NCBI GenBank assembly: GCA_965248905.1
Contig: CBDFKS010000007.1
Coordinates: 1,612,001 to 1,676,000, forward strand
Direction: 5' to 3'
Source: CBDFKS01 sp965248905
GTDB taxonomy: Bacteria; Chloroflexota; Dehalococcoidia; Lucifugimonadales; JAGWBF01
Length of the DNA: 64,000 nucleotides
Positions 37,159 to 45,931 of the stretch are shown here, piece by piece. How positions within the stretch are numbered: position 1 is the stretch's first letter; each line of letters opens with the position of its first letter. Both the position numbers and the translations under genes were made by a program. Under the pieces are notes generated by a model. That model saw only the letters and a program-made list of their open reading frames with translations, was not told where the DNA came from and did no database searches.

Positions 37159-38352
37159 CTAGATAACCTGTTCCTCTTTTAAACCCGCAATGTCGTCTTC
37201 AGAGTAGCCTAGGTCACTAAGCACATTATGAGTATGCTCGCCCAGTAGAGGAGGATGCCGGTCTATGGAGCCCTTGGTCTGGGAAAACTTGACGGGAATA
37301 CCGGCCTGCTTTATCTTGCCCAAGGTCGGGTGTGGTATTTCGGTCAGCATGTCCCGGAATAGCACCTGTGGGTCAGAGAAGACATCGCTGAGCCCATTGA
37401 TGGGTCCGCAAGGCACACCGCCTTCCTCGAGCTGCTGGACCCATTGGTCAACCGGCTTTTTGAGGAACTCCTCTTGAAGAACTGGCACCAGCTTCCCACG
37501 GTTCCGCACCCGGTCCCCGTTCAGAGCGTAATCTGGGTGGTTCTGAAGTTCCTTCCGGTCCACAGCAATACAGAACCTCTCCCACAGTCGCTCCGACCCG
37601 ACCGCGACGTTGATGTACCGTCCGTCCTCACACATAAAGGCCTGATAAGGCACTTGAGTCGGATGGGCTGCTCCAACCTTTTCAGGGTTCTTGCCTGTGG
37701 CGAAGAAATAGCCTCCCATATAGGTGAGCCAGGCAACCTGCAGGTCGAGCATGGCTATGTCTATGTATTGTCCTTCTTGTAGGTTTTGGGCCTGCATATG
37801 AAACATCGCAGTGGAAATGGAAAAGGCAGCCATCATGCCGGCGCCAATATCGGTAAGGGCTATCCCCATCTTTACGGGCGGGCCATCTTTATCCCCGGTG
37901 AGGCTCATGATACCGCCGATGCCCTGCATGGTCTGGTCATATGCGGACTTGGTCTTGTACGGTCCAGTCTGGCCAAAGCCCGAGATGGAACAGTACACCA
38001 CACGGGGATTCAGGGCTTTAATCGCCCCATAGTCGATTCCCAGGCGTTCCACCACTCCAGGCGTAAAGTTCTCGACCACCACATCCGCATCCTTGGCCAG
38101 CTCCATGAATATCTGTTTGCCCCGCGGGTGCCTCAAGTTCAGCGTCATACTGCGCTTGTTGCGGTTGATGCTTAGAAAATATGCGCTTTCTTCGCCTATA
38201 AAGGGAGGCGCCCAGTGCCGCGTGTCGTCGCCCTGGCCGGGCAGCTCTATCTTGATGACATCGGCGCCATAATCTCCCAGCATCATGGTACAGTAAGGTC
38301 CTGCCAAAGCGCGGGTCAGATCCAGTACCTTTATTCCTTCAAGCGCCTTCAT
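37159..38352 (-). CDS. CaiB/BaiF-type (family III) CoA-transferase
   Basis: The 397-residue protein transfers CoA between carboxylic acids, forming an aspartyl-CoA intermediate. The N-terminal LDLTRALAGPYCTMMLGDYGAD and ENFTPGVVERLG are hallmarks, and the catalytic Asp lies in AYDQTMQGIGG. The C-terminal LGEHTHNVLSDLGYS is also typical. The substrate could be a dicarboxylate or aromatic acid. AGGAGG precedes the ATG. It is followed on the other side by the MobA-like/XdhC pair, 50 nt away, possibly one operon reading from xdhC downward. Confidence 0.92.
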   Translation of the reverse strand: MKALEGIKVLDLTRALAGPYCTMMLGDYGADVIKIELPGQGDDTRHWAPPFIGEESAYFLSINRNKRSMTLNLRHPRGKQIFMELAKDADVVVENFTPGVVERLGIDYGAIKALNPRVVYCSISGFGQTGPYKTKSAYDQTMQGIGGIMSLTGDKDGPPVKMGIALTDIGAGMMAAFSISTAMFHMQAQNLQEGQYIDIAMLDLQVAWLTYMGGYFFATGKNPEKVGAAHPTQVPYQAFMCEDGRYINVAVGSERLWERFCIAVDRKELQNHPDYALNGDRVRNRGKLVPVLQEEFLKKPVDQWVQQLEEGGVPCGPINGLSDVFSDPQVLFRDMLTEIPHPTLGKIKQAGIPVKFSQTKGSIDRHPPLLGEHTHNVLSDLGYSEDDIAGLKEEQVI

Positions 38353-38401
38353 GGTTGCCTCCTCTGTACGGTCCTATCCCGATTAGGTTTTCGCCGATAA
38401 T

Positions 38402-39055
38402 CTAAATGGATGCGAATACTTCCAATGCTCTTTGATAGTCTTCCGGAGTGTTCAGGTCGACTAGCACCTCTGGAGAGTCTATCTCCACCCGCTGTGTCTG
38501 ACTTTCGTGGTCTTTGACCAGAGCCTTTAGTCCCAAGCTGTCTTCCGATATAGCCAAGACCTCGTCGAGGAGAGAGGTCGACAAGATTATCGGATGTCCT
38601 CCTTTATCGCGATGAGTGGGAACGGTAATCAGCTTGGGCTGGTCACGGGATTTGTCGGAGCTGGCACTCAGGTGTAACTCGATTATCTTTCGGATGGTCT
38701 GGGCAGAGCGTGGCTGGTCTACATTAAGCACAAGAAAAGCATCTTCATAGCCGGTAGCGGAAAAGCTCTGGTTGGTCTCTCTTAGGCCACGAATTCCCGC
38801 CTTCACCGATGTGGTCTTGCCATGTCGATACCGGGGATTGTGGACCCATTTTACGTCTGGCCGGTGTCTCAAAAGAGGTTCTAATCTCTCCAACTGGTGG
38901 CCGAGAACCACAATGATTGGCGACACTCCGGCAGACACAAGGGAACCTAGTTGATGTTCCAGGACGGTGGTACCCTGCCATGGAAGCAAGGCTTTGAGCT
39001 CTCCCATGCGGGTGGACTCTCCTGCGGCAAGGAGAATGGCTGCTATGCCAGCCAT
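38402..39055 (-). CDS. MobA-like nucleotidyltransferase (molybdenum cofactor cytidylyltransferase-like)
   Basis: This 217-residue NTP-transferase has the N-terminal signature LLAAGESTRMGELKALLPWQG with the Lys typical of MobA/MocA-type enzymes, then VVLGHQ and the metal-binding NVDQPR. MocA makes molybdopterin cytosine dinucleotide for xanthine-dehydrogenase-type enzymes. The neighbouring XdhC-family gene, 8 nt upstream, supports the cytidylyltransferase reading over a sugar nucleotidyltransferase. Confidence 0.85.
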   Translation of the reverse strand: MAGIAAILLAAGESTRMGELKALLPWQGTTVLEHQLGSLVSAGVSPIIVVLGHQLERLEPLLRHRPDVKWVHNPRYRHGKTTSVKAGIRGLRETNQSFSATGYEDAFLVLNVDQPRSAQTIRKIIELHLSASSDKSRDQPKLITVPTHRDKGGHPIILSTSLLDEVLAISEDSLGLKALVKDHESQTQRVEIDSPEVLVDLNTPEDYQRALEVFASI

Positions 39056-39063
39056 GGCAACCG

Positions 39064-40200
39064 TTAATCCGCTACGGTCTCGGTGGTCAAGGCTTTATCG
39101 ATCGCCCGGTTGAAGTACTTCTCGTCCATTCTCATGGAACCCCCTGAGCCTCCGTGTCGAAACATGATAATCTCCGACATAATGCTCACCGCTAGCTCTT
39201 CAGGGCTCAGGGCTCCTATTTCCAATCCCACCGGGGCATACACCTGCTTCAACCGTTCGGGAGAAATTCCAAGCTGCACCAGACGTTGGTAAATAAGGAT
39301 AGTCTTACGCTTACTACCAAGGAGTCCGACATATTTCGCGGGAGTTCGAATAGCCGCTTCAAGGGCCAGATCGTCGAACCAGTGGCCTCGAGTGGCCACT
39401 ATGATAAAGGTATTGGCGTTTATGGGAACCTGGTCCAGACCCTCGGTGTAGTCGGGCACAACAACGGTATCTTCTGCCTCAGGAAAGCGCTCCTTATTGG
39501 CAAATTCTCGCCGATCATCCACAACATAGACCCGGTAACCCAGGAGTCTAGCCAGGGTATAGGTGGCCTTGGCTACGTGACCCCCACCTACCAAAACCAC
39601 AGTTGGGGGCGTCGTATAGCCCTCGATGAATATCTCTACCCCGTCATGGGTCATGACGTGCTGGTTGGTGCCCAGGTCTGACACCTTACTAGCTGCCTCC
39701 ATGGCCAGGCTGTCTAACTCAGGGTCTCCCAGAGAACCGCTCACCACACCGTCTTCGTTCAGTAAAAGCTTCGCCCCTAAAATACCTCTATTCGACAAAG
39801 CCCGTACTATAGTAGCCACTGCTACTGGCTGACCGCTTTCGTAGGCATCCATCATTGCTTTGCCGAAGGGTAGGAAAGCGTCGGGCTTCCACAGGGGTTC
39901 TATAAAGAAATACATGGTGCCGCCGCAAACGAGCCCGTCCCGAGTGGCGATGTCTTCGTTCAGGTAGTAGTCCCGGAACTCCGGCCCGCCCTTACGGCGC
40001 ATTATCTCTTTGGCGGCAAACCATATGTCTCCTTCCACACATCCGCCCCCTAGAGTGCCTACGCCACTGCCATCTTGCCTCACCACCAGCTTAGCGCCTG
40101 GTTTCTGAGGTGTAGAGCCTTTCGTCCTTACAACGGTGGCCAAGACGCACGGTTGCTCGTCCTCTAGTAGCTGTACCACCTCTTGTATTACTTCCCGCAT
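39064..40200 (-). CDS. xdhC: XdhC/CoxF family maturation factor
   Basis: XdhC proteins bind molybdenum cofactor, help sulfurate it and insert it into xanthine dehydrogenase or CO dehydrogenase apoenzymes. The 378-residue protein has the XdhC_CoxI N-terminal domain (ATVVRTKGSTPQKPGAKL; GTLGGGCVEGD with the conserved Cys) and the C-terminal Rossmann domain (LVGGGHVAKATY; YVGLLGSKRK). No molybdenum hydroxylase genes are nearby, so the client enzyme must be encoded elsewhere. It has a good promoter at 40241-40269. Confidence 0.9.
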   Translation of the reverse strand: MREVIQEVVQLLEDEQPCVLATVVRTKGSTPQKPGAKLVVRQDGSGVGTLGGGCVEGDIWFAAKEIMRRKGGPEFRDYYLNEDIATRDGLVCGGTMYFFIEPLWKPDAFLPFGKAMMDAYESGQPVAVATIVRALSNRGILGAKLLLNEDGVVSGSLGDPELDSLAMEAASKVSDLGTNQHVMTHDGVEIFIEGYTTPPTVVLVGGGHVAKATYTLARLLGYRVYVVDDRREFANKERFPEAEDTVVVPDYTEGLDQVPINANTFIIVATRGHWFDDLALEAAIRTPAKYVGLLGSKRKTILIYQRLVQLGISPERLKQVYAPVGLEIGALSPEELAVSIMSEIIMFRHGGSGGSMRMDEKYFNRAIDKALTTETVAD

Positions 40201-40240
40201 TTACCCTTGCCTTTTAGAGATAATACCCTGTCTAATGGAC

Positions 40241-40269
40241 ATCATATCAAACTGGTTATACTTAATCAA
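40241..40269 (-). promoter_or_regulatory. Promoter of the xdhC gene set
   Basis: On the minus strand: TTGATT, a 17-nt spacer and TATGAT, about 40 nt upstream of the ATG at 40200. Confidence 0.6.
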
Positions 40270-40311
40270 ATGTCTCTGATACAATCCTAAATAAGGTGCC
40301 GTGACCGTCGA

Positions 40312-40974
40312 ATGTCCATGCTTAGATGTCTAGACGAGTCTCACGTCAGAGGACGTATGGGTAAAATCATGTTGGCCGTCCTCTGTCTGATCATTGGAGT
40401 CGCGACAGGGGTATGGAACGGCTCACTATCGGAGGTCGTGGCACAATCAGATTGTAGTGACGTTTACGCAGAGCCTCCCTTCTCGCCAAATACGCCCGAG
40501 AAATTGGTCGGCTTTCGGAGTTTAGCAGAGAGTGGCACACAGTCAAAAGAACGGGTCACGTTACACTGGGTCAACGAGGCCGCCGATGCCAGTTGCTTCG
40601 TCGTACAGGTGAGCTTCAGTAACGGCCAGGCTGCTGATGGCTGGACGCCATTGGAGACGATCTTTGAGCCTGCCGCCAACCAGTACCGGCACATGAACCT
40701 CCCTTCTTCGGGCGAGGTCTGCTACAGAGTCTACGCGGCGAACCAGACGGCTCGATCCAATTTCTCCAATCGGGTCTGCCTGGAACTCGGTGTGCCGATC
40801 CCCCAAAGCACGGTTGTCGCTCCCAATACCCCCAATGAGGAAGTGGTTGTCCCGGAGGAGAGCTCGGGTCTGCAAGCCTGGCACCTTATCATCATAGTGT
40901 TGGCTATAGCCGCAGTAGGGGCGGTAGCCATGTGGCGATACAGAGGCCGCCGCTCTCGAGTGGAGGCTGGGTGA
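40312..40974 (+). CDS. Secreted protein with C-terminal membrane anchor, FN3-like domain
   Basis: The 220-residue protein has a hydrophobic signal segment (about residues 16-38, ending at VVAQS), a central region of about 100 residues with the strand pattern of a fibronectin type III domain (VTLHWVNEAADASCFVVQVS.. to CYRVYAANQTARSNFSNRVCLE), a Pro/Glu spacer, and a C-terminal helix (about 188-207) followed by basic RYRGRRSR. It is therefore probably anchored at the outside of the membrane. ATG 40357, closer to the hydrophobic core and after AGAGGA, is an alternative start. A strong terminator follows. The function is unknown. Confidence 0.72.
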   Translation: MSMLRCLDESHVRGRMGKIMLAVLCLIIGVATGVWNGSLSEVVAQSDCSDVYAEPPFSPNTPEKLVGFRSLAESGTQSKERVTLHWVNEAADASCFVVQVSFSNGQAADGWTPLETIFEPAANQYRHMNLPSSGEVCYRVYAANQTARSNFSNRVCLELGVPIPQSTVVAPNTPNEEVVVPEESSGLQAWHLIIIVLAIAAVGAVAMWRYRGRRSRVEAG

Positions 40975-41084
40975 GGATTGAGACGTCACATCCAGCTCGG
41001 CAGATCTATTTTACAACAGGCGCATAGCAGAGTTATGATTGCGTTGCCACCGGGTTGTGGTCGCATTGCAACAACCAGATAACG

Positions 41085-41108
41085 GAGGCCGAAAGGCCTC
41101 TGTTTTTT
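41085..41108 (+). terminator. Intrinsic terminator
   Basis: The stem GAGGCC and GGCCTC closes a GAAA tetraloop and runs directly into TGTTTTTT. It ends transcription of the FN3-like anchored protein gene. Confidence 0.88.
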
Positions 41109-41121
41109 ATTAGGTTACCAA

Positions 41122-41141
41122 GATGACGCTTCGGCGTCATC
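41122..41141. other. UUCG-type hairpin
   Basis: An 8-bp perfect stem, GATGACGC and GCGTCATC, surrounds TTCG, a very stable tetraloop on the plus-strand RNA. No T-run follows on either strand. It may protect or pause the 3' end of the minus-strand membrane protein mRNA. Confidence 0.5.
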
Positions 41142-41168
41142 ATTCCCTCAAGCACTATTGTGTACTTG

Positions 41169-41939
41169 TCAGCTCCCCCGTCTCACGGATCGAATAGCGG
41201 CCGTCAAGTAGAGTACCCAGATCGGCAAAGAGGCGATTGAGAGGGCCAGTTTCCCTCCGGGTTGGTACCGCCTGCTAAACTCGTCCACAGGGTCCAGCAG
41301 ATAGAACCGGAAGCTTTCGAAAACTGCCTGTGGCAGGTTCACAATGGTTATGACACCAAAGGTTACAACCAGAACAATGAGGTAGACCCGGTTCAAGGGG
41401 CTTTCCCGCTCTTCCTGAGTTTCTAATCGCATGCGGCCAAGCACATGAACAAGCCAGATGATGGCCCCAATGATGGTGAAGCTGATTCCCTCGATCAGGC
41501 CCTCCTTGAAGGCTCGGTCCAGTCCTTTCCGTTGCTGCTCCTCCCGTAGTTCACGGTTTTTCCGTTCACGTTCAGCAATTATCTGAGCAAGCTCTTCTAA
41601 CTCTTGGTCAGTAAGATCGGCTCGCTCCTTCAGCTCTACCGGCTTCGGCACGCGGATCTCTTGAAATCCTGGAACAGCAACAAACACCGGCCGATAGCTG
41701 AAATCCTTCCCACCTGCGCCTGCCATGCCCGCCCTCACGAGACTGGAAACGCCCTGAGTGAAAAGAAGTAGGCCGACTATGATCACCACATACATGTACA
41801 GGCGCAACAGGAAACGCATCGAGATCTGAATGGTCAGACCGGACCGGAACCTTAAGAACAGGAAGACCGCCCCACCTATCACCAAGCCAATTACCACGAG
41901 GACGACGAAGACGATCAGGGCCCCAAATATGAAACTCAA
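41169..41939 (-). CDS. Multi-pass membrane protein of unknown function
   Basis: The 256-residue protein has about five membrane helices: 4-30, 44-66, then after a soluble charged region, three more near 150-170, 185-210 and 230-250. The charged segment (about 105-145, rich in Glu/Arg/Gln) looks like a coiled coil. The last part resembles the DUF5671-type four-helix membrane domain, but I hold this loosely. The start is TTG after AGGAG. It is followed upstream by the VWA gene in the same direction, 124 nt away. The role is unknown. Confidence 0.65.
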   Translation of the reverse strand: MSFIFGALIVFVVLVVIGLVIGGAVFLFLRFRSGLTIQISMRFLLRLYMYVVIIVGLLLFTQGVSSLVRAGMAGAGGKDFSYRPVFVAVPGFQEIRVPKPVELKERADLTDQELEELAQIIAERERKNRELREEQQRKGLDRAFKEGLIEGISFTIIGAIIWLVHVLGRMRLETQEERESPLNRVYLIVLVVTFGVITIVNLPQAVFESFRFYLLDPVDEFSRRYQPGGKLALSIASLPIWVLYLTAAIRSVRRGS

Positions 41940-42063
41940 ATCCGCTCCTGCGATATAGTGTGCCCCCAGCAGGGCTTGGCATGGTTACTTGCCTAGTTGC
42001 CTAACACCAACCGGGGGGCCTTTCTCAGTCGAACAGTTCTTCTTGTTGAGCACGTAACTCGGG

Positions 42064-44094
42064 CTACGACGTAACACGCTTCTTGCGGTTGGCGACGTAG
42101 TCCACGAGGACGTACTCTCCAAGATTATCTACGGTGCTATAGAAGGCCCTTCCACGATTTATGCGGGTCATCTTGTCAACAAAGTCCATGAGCTGATAGC
42201 TATTCTCTAGCATGAAGGTGTTGATACGGATATCCTCCTGAGTGCATCGACGGGCCTCTTTAAGGGTCTCCATGATGGTCTTGCGGCTGGGAGGGTAGCT
42301 GAAGAAGGAGCGGTCTCCCTCCAAATGCGCTGTGGGCTCACCATCTGTGATTAGGAGTATCTGGCGAGTGCCCCCCTTCTCCTTGGAGAGTATCTTGCGC
42401 GAGAGCATAAGGGCATGGTGCATATTGGTGCCCGATACCCAGGCGTTCCAATTCGTCTTGGGCAGGTCTTGCTCCTTTATCTCGCGGGCATAGTCGGAAA
42501 ACCCTATGACGTAGAGGCTGTCTCTCGGGTACTGGCTATGGATGAGGGCGAAGAGGGCCAAGGCCACCTTTTTGGCCGCCTGGAAGCTGCCAAATAACCC
42601 CATGGACCTGCTTTGATCCAGAAGCACCACTGTAGCAGCTCGTGTCATATGCTCGTTGCGATATATCTCGAAGTCATCTTTGGAGAGGGACACTGGCAGC
42701 TCTGGGCCTGTCCGAACGATGGCGTTCTTGACGGTGGCCTGAAGATCGAGCTGTAGCGGGTCCCCAAACTCGTAGGGTTTGGTATCGCTGAGCATATCGG
42801 AGGCGCCGCCGCGCATGGTAGTCTCGTGGTTGCCAAGCCGATCCTTTTTGAGGTTGAAAAAGACTTCTTTAAGAGCCTTCTGGCCTATCCTTCTGATGGC
42901 TCTTGGTGTGAGCTCCGGCTTGTCGCTATCTGTTATGTAACCGGCTTCTTTCAGGACGTCAATCAGGTGTTGAAGCTGCTCCCAGGTGCGCCGAGCCTCC
43001 TCTCCCAAGAGCTCGGCCAGCTTGTCCGGGTCTACCTCATTCAGATCTCCGGACCGCATGGCCTGCCTCAGAGCGCGGTCCAGCTCATCCATATCCTGCA
43101 AGTTGCCCATAAGCTCCATAGCCTGATCTAAGGTGAGGCTCTCGTCTCCCAGGAATGGGTACTGGCGGCGCATCTCGTCCATAGGCATAAGCTGTTCCAT
43201 AAGATACGCAAGCTGGGCCATCTCCCTTTGAAGATCGGGAGGCAGCGCCGAGCTGAGCACGTCCTCCAGCTGACGTCTGGCTTCCGGAGACATGCTTTCC
43301 ATGAGAGACTGCATCTGGGCCATCTGCTGCATCAGGTGTTCCATGAGCTCTTCCAGATTGCCCGGCGGATTGGGGCCAAACATGGAGCCGAACTGCTGCA
43401 TGAAGCCGTCAAAATCAGGCTGGCGACCCATCGCCTTGTCCTGTAGCATCTGATTTAGCTGCCGCAGCATCTCTGCTAAGGCGCCCATCTCCTCAGGAGA
43501 CATGTTCTGCATGCGCTCCGCCATCTCTTGGGAGAAGTTCTGGGCCATCTGACCCTTCAGCGTGTCCAGCAACTCCTGAAACATGCGTTGGGCCTCCGGG
43601 TCGATGAAGTCGTACTCCATCAGGTCCTTAATAGCGCCGCCCGTGCTGTCAGGTAATTTGTCCAGCTTCTCCAGATTGCGGTTAGCTCTTTGATTCAGTA
43701 GCGAGGTCAGCTCCTCCATCTGCACGCGCTCAGGGCCTTCAGCATCATCCGTTTCTCGCCGAGCTTCGTCCAGCCGCTTCTGAATACCCTCCCTCTCTGT
43801 CTTGAGAATCTCGTCAAGGCGTTGCTTGATGTCATCCATTACAGAGTCCATGTTGTACTGCTGAAGCTGCTGCCGGCGTTGATTCTTTAGCTGCTCCATG
43901 AGATCTTTCAAGCCGGGCATCTGCTGGCCCTGGCGGTTCTGTATGCCCTGGCGCATCAGCTCGCGTAGCGCTTTCCACACGTCGCCATGATTAAGAAGCT
44001 CGTTGGAGAGGTGGTCCATAAGCTCCTCGGTGTCGACGTCAAAGATATTCTGCGTACCGTCCCAGCGAGAGTAGTTATAAAGGCTATACAACAT
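42064..44094 (-). CDS. VWA domain protein with long Met/Gln/Glu-rich helical region
   Basis: The 676-residue protein has a long charged helical region (about 50-400), strikingly rich in Met, Gln, Leu and Glu, and a C-terminal von Willebrand A domain. The metal site LDQSRSMG lies near residue 490, and LLITDGEPTAH follows about 90 residues later. No signal peptide or membrane helix is seen, so it is cytosolic. VWA proteins of this type usually work with a MoxR-like AAA ATPase to remodel or metallate a target; no such ATPase is in the window. Its nearness to xdhC and the MobA-like gene recalls the Cox maturation set (CoxD/E/F), but CoxE is shorter. Confidence 0.82.
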   Translation of the reverse strand: MLYSLYNYSRWDGTQNIFDVDTEELMDHLSNELLNHGDVWKALRELMRQGIQNRQGQQMPGLKDLMEQLKNQRRQQLQQYNMDSVMDDIKQRLDEILKTEREGIQKRLDEARRETDDAEGPERVQMEELTSLLNQRANRNLEKLDKLPDSTGGAIKDLMEYDFIDPEAQRMFQELLDTLKGQMAQNFSQEMAERMQNMSPEEMGALAEMLRQLNQMLQDKAMGRQPDFDGFMQQFGSMFGPNPPGNLEELMEHLMQQMAQMQSLMESMSPEARRQLEDVLSSALPPDLQREMAQLAYLMEQLMPMDEMRRQYPFLGDESLTLDQAMELMGNLQDMDELDRALRQAMRSGDLNEVDPDKLAELLGEEARRTWEQLQHLIDVLKEAGYITDSDKPELTPRAIRRIGQKALKEVFFNLKKDRLGNHETTMRGGASDMLSDTKPYEFGDPLQLDLQATVKNAIVRTGPELPVSLSKDDFEIYRNEHMTRAATVVLLDQSRSMGLFGSFQAAKKVALALFALIHSQYPRDSLYVIGFSDYAREIKEQDLPKTNWNAWVSGTNMHHALMLSRKILSKEKGGTRQILLITDGEPTAHLEGDRSFFSYPPSRKTIMETLKEARRCTQEDIRINTFMLENSYQLMDFVDKMTRINRGRAFYSTVDNLGEYVLVDYVANRKKRVTS

Positions 44095-44251
44095 GTCTTT
44101 CTCCGGACCAGTTACCAGAAGGGGGCTATCGGTAGACTGGTCAGACGACTCAATCGCAGATCTTCAACGTTCGGCCTGTTTTCGCTATCATACTATCCAT
44201 GCCTCAGGTATAGCAAGGCAAACTCGCCCTGCGTCCAGAGTGAGTAGAGCC

Positions 44252-44301
44252 ATATCCCCGCCTTAACGCGAGGGTATAGATGCCGCAGCCTTTAGGCTGT
44301 G
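44252..44301. repeat. Pair of short palindromes after the enoyl-CoA hydratase gene
   Basis: TATCCCCGC..GCGAGGGTATA is followed immediately by CGCAGCC-TTTA-GGCTGTG. Two adjacent hairpins without T-runs look like a REP-type intergenic repeat. The remainder of the 44095-44321 gap shows nothing else. Confidence 0.4.
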
Positions 44302-44321
44302 ATATATCGCTTCAACTCCCA

Positions 44322-45170
44322 CTATTTGCCCTTGAATTCCGGCTTCCGTTTCTCCAGGAACGCCTGTACCGCCTCCTTGTGGTCCCCGGTCTGCCTGGCA
44401 ATCTCCTGGGCTACGCGGGCCATCTCCAGACTTTCTTGCAGATTGGTTTCAAGGGACTTGTGCACCAGGTACTTGATCAGGGACATGGACTGAGTCGCTC
44501 CCTGAGCCAGTCGTGAAGCCAGCTCCATTGCCGCAGTCATCAGCTCCTCATGGGGCACCACCTTGCTGACCAACCCCATGCGATATGCCTCGGTCCCGTC
44601 AACTCGGTCTCCCGTGTACTGCAAAAGAAGGGTGTTGCTCAGGCCTATCAGACGGGGTAGTTGCCAGCAGCTACCGTCCCCGGGTATGAGCCCCATCCGC
44701 ACGAAGGCTTCCGAGAAGCTGGCTTTTTCCGAGGCGATACGGATATCGCAGGCCAGGGCTATCCCCATGCCCACCCCCACAGCGTGGCCGTTGACTGCGG
44801 CTATGGAGGGTTTCTGAAGCTCCTGAATTCTCAAGGGCATGCGGCTAATTGCAACCCCGTCCTCCAGGTTACGAGCTCCTAACCGAGCCTCCATCTTTCC
44901 CCATGAAAGCATCGGTTTGCCCTGATCTGTGGTCTCTTCCCTTTGCTGGATGTCGCGGTTGAAACGCCTCACGTTGGCGCCTGAGCAGAAGGAGGGCTCC
45001 GTTCCGGTGATGAGCAGAACCCGGTCCTCAGGATCATATTCGAACCGGTCTAGCTCCTGAAACATCTCCTGGGCCATCTCTAGGCCGAGGGCATTTCGGG
45101 TGCTGGGGTCGTGCATAGTTATAGTGAGAACGCCGTCGCTCTTATCCGCTTTGATGAACTGGTATGCCAT
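44322..45170 (-). CDS. Enoyl-CoA hydratase/isomerase family protein
   Basis: The 282-residue crotonase-fold protein has the first oxyanion-hole loop in SFCSGANVRRF and the second in AAVNGHAVGVGMGIALACDIRIAS, of which the core is GHAVGVGMG. At the usual catalytic Glu segment it reads LIPGDGS. It probably acts on a CoA thioester in beta-oxidation or aromatic-acid breakdown; the exact reaction (hydration, isomerisation, dehalogenation) is not fixed. GGAGGGA precedes the ATG. It is encoded alone. Confidence 0.88.
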   Translation of the reverse strand: MAYQFIKADKSDGVLTITMHDPSTRNALGLEMAQEMFQELDRFEYDPEDRVLLITGTEPSFCSGANVRRFNRDIQQREETTDQGKPMLSWGKMEARLGARNLEDGVAISRMPLRIQELQKPSIAAVNGHAVGVGMGIALACDIRIASEKASFSEAFVRMGLIPGDGSCWQLPRLIGLSNTLLLQYTGDRVDGTEAYRMGLVSKVVPHEELMTAAMELASRLAQGATQSMSLIKYLVHKSLETNLQESLEMARVAQEIARQTGDHKEAVQAFLEKRKPEFKGK

Positions 45171-45201
45171 TGGCTCCCTCCAAGATAGCTAGCAGGACTA
45201 C

Positions 45202-45316
45202 TTCAAAGTCCGCATTAGGCCCATCACTACCGCTCATGGTGAGCTTGTCGAACCATGCGGATGGGCTCCAACAGGTCGAGGCAAAGAGTAAATAGGCTCC
45301 AACGGCTGACTTTGAA
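45202..45316. repeat. Nested inverted-repeat element between divergent genes
   Basis: Outer arms are TTCAAAGTC (45202-45210) and GACTTTGAA (45308-45316). Inside are GCCCATC/GATGGGC and CCGCTCATGGT/ACCATGCGG around GAGCTTGTCGA. This is a non-coding, MITE-like palindromic unit in the 239-nt gap. Confidence 0.5.
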
Positions 45317-45342
45317 AAGGCCTTGAGTAGCCTGCGTAAGAC

Positions 45343-45371
45343 GTGACAATTCTACCATCCAACCATATAAT
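45343..45371 (+). promoter_or_regulatory. Promoter of the MOSC gene
   Basis: GTGACA, a 17-nt spacer and a perfect TATAAT. CTACCA and TGGTAG flank the -10 as an inverted repeat, and GTGGT-AGTTAA-ACCAC follows at the likely transcript start, so a regulatory site is possible. Confidence 0.65.
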
Positions 45372-45409
45372 GTGGTAGTTAAACCACGCGGGGCGATAAA
45401 GGAGGAGCG

Positions 45410-45877
45410 ATGGACCAGGGAAGAGTTATCTCAGTACAGATATGCAAGGAGCATCGCCAGCCAATGGCGCCAGTCCAAGAGGCCGTCGCGATCTCAAATT
45501 TGGGCCTGGAGGGTGACCGGCACGCCATGAAGGACAGCGCCCGACAGGTGGTGGTTATGGACAAGGAGACGCTGGACACTCTGGGACTGCCCATAGGGGT
45601 GATAAAGGAGAACGTAACCATCGAGGGCCTGGACTTATCGTCTATCCAGGCTGGACAGGTGTTCTTCATAGGCGATGAGGTCACTCTAGAAGCCAACGGC
45701 CCCTGCGAGCCCTGCACCCGCATGGATGAGATAAGGCCTGGTCTGCGAAAGGAGCTCGACGGTCGTAGAGGCATAATAACCACGGTGCTAAACGGCGGCA
45801 AGCTAAGGGTCGGGGACACAGTGAAGGTGGAGCCGTCACGGGAGGCACTGCTCAAGGAAAAGCAAGCGGCTCGTTAG
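45410..45877 (+). CDS. MOSC domain protein
   Basis: The 155-residue protein is a stand-alone MOSC (molybdenum cofactor sulfurase C-terminal) domain: GLEGDRHA near residues 31-38, then the conserved Cys in NGPCEPCTRMDEI and the basic C-terminal GRRGIITTVLNGG. Such proteins bind molybdenum cofactor or carry sulfur to it; YiiM-like members reduce hydroxylated compounds. AAAGGAGG lies 7 nt before the ATG. It may belong functionally with the XdhC and MobA-like genes 5-7 kb away. Confidence 0.88.
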   Translation: MDQGRVISVQICKEHRQPMAPVQEAVAISNLGLEGDRHAMKDSARQVVVMDKETLDTLGLPIGVIKENVTIEGLDLSSIQAGQVFFIGDEVTLEANGPCEPCTRMDEIRPGLRKELDGRRGIITTVLNGGKLRVGDTVKVEPSREALLKEKQAAR

Positions 45878-45931
45878 ACGATACAGACCCTTCCATACGA
45901 CATCCCACAGTGGACCCACATCCAGGTCGCC

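Noticed and set aside
41122..41141. UUCG hairpin as an intrinsic terminator
   Set aside because: It has no T-run on either strand; listed only as a hairpin.
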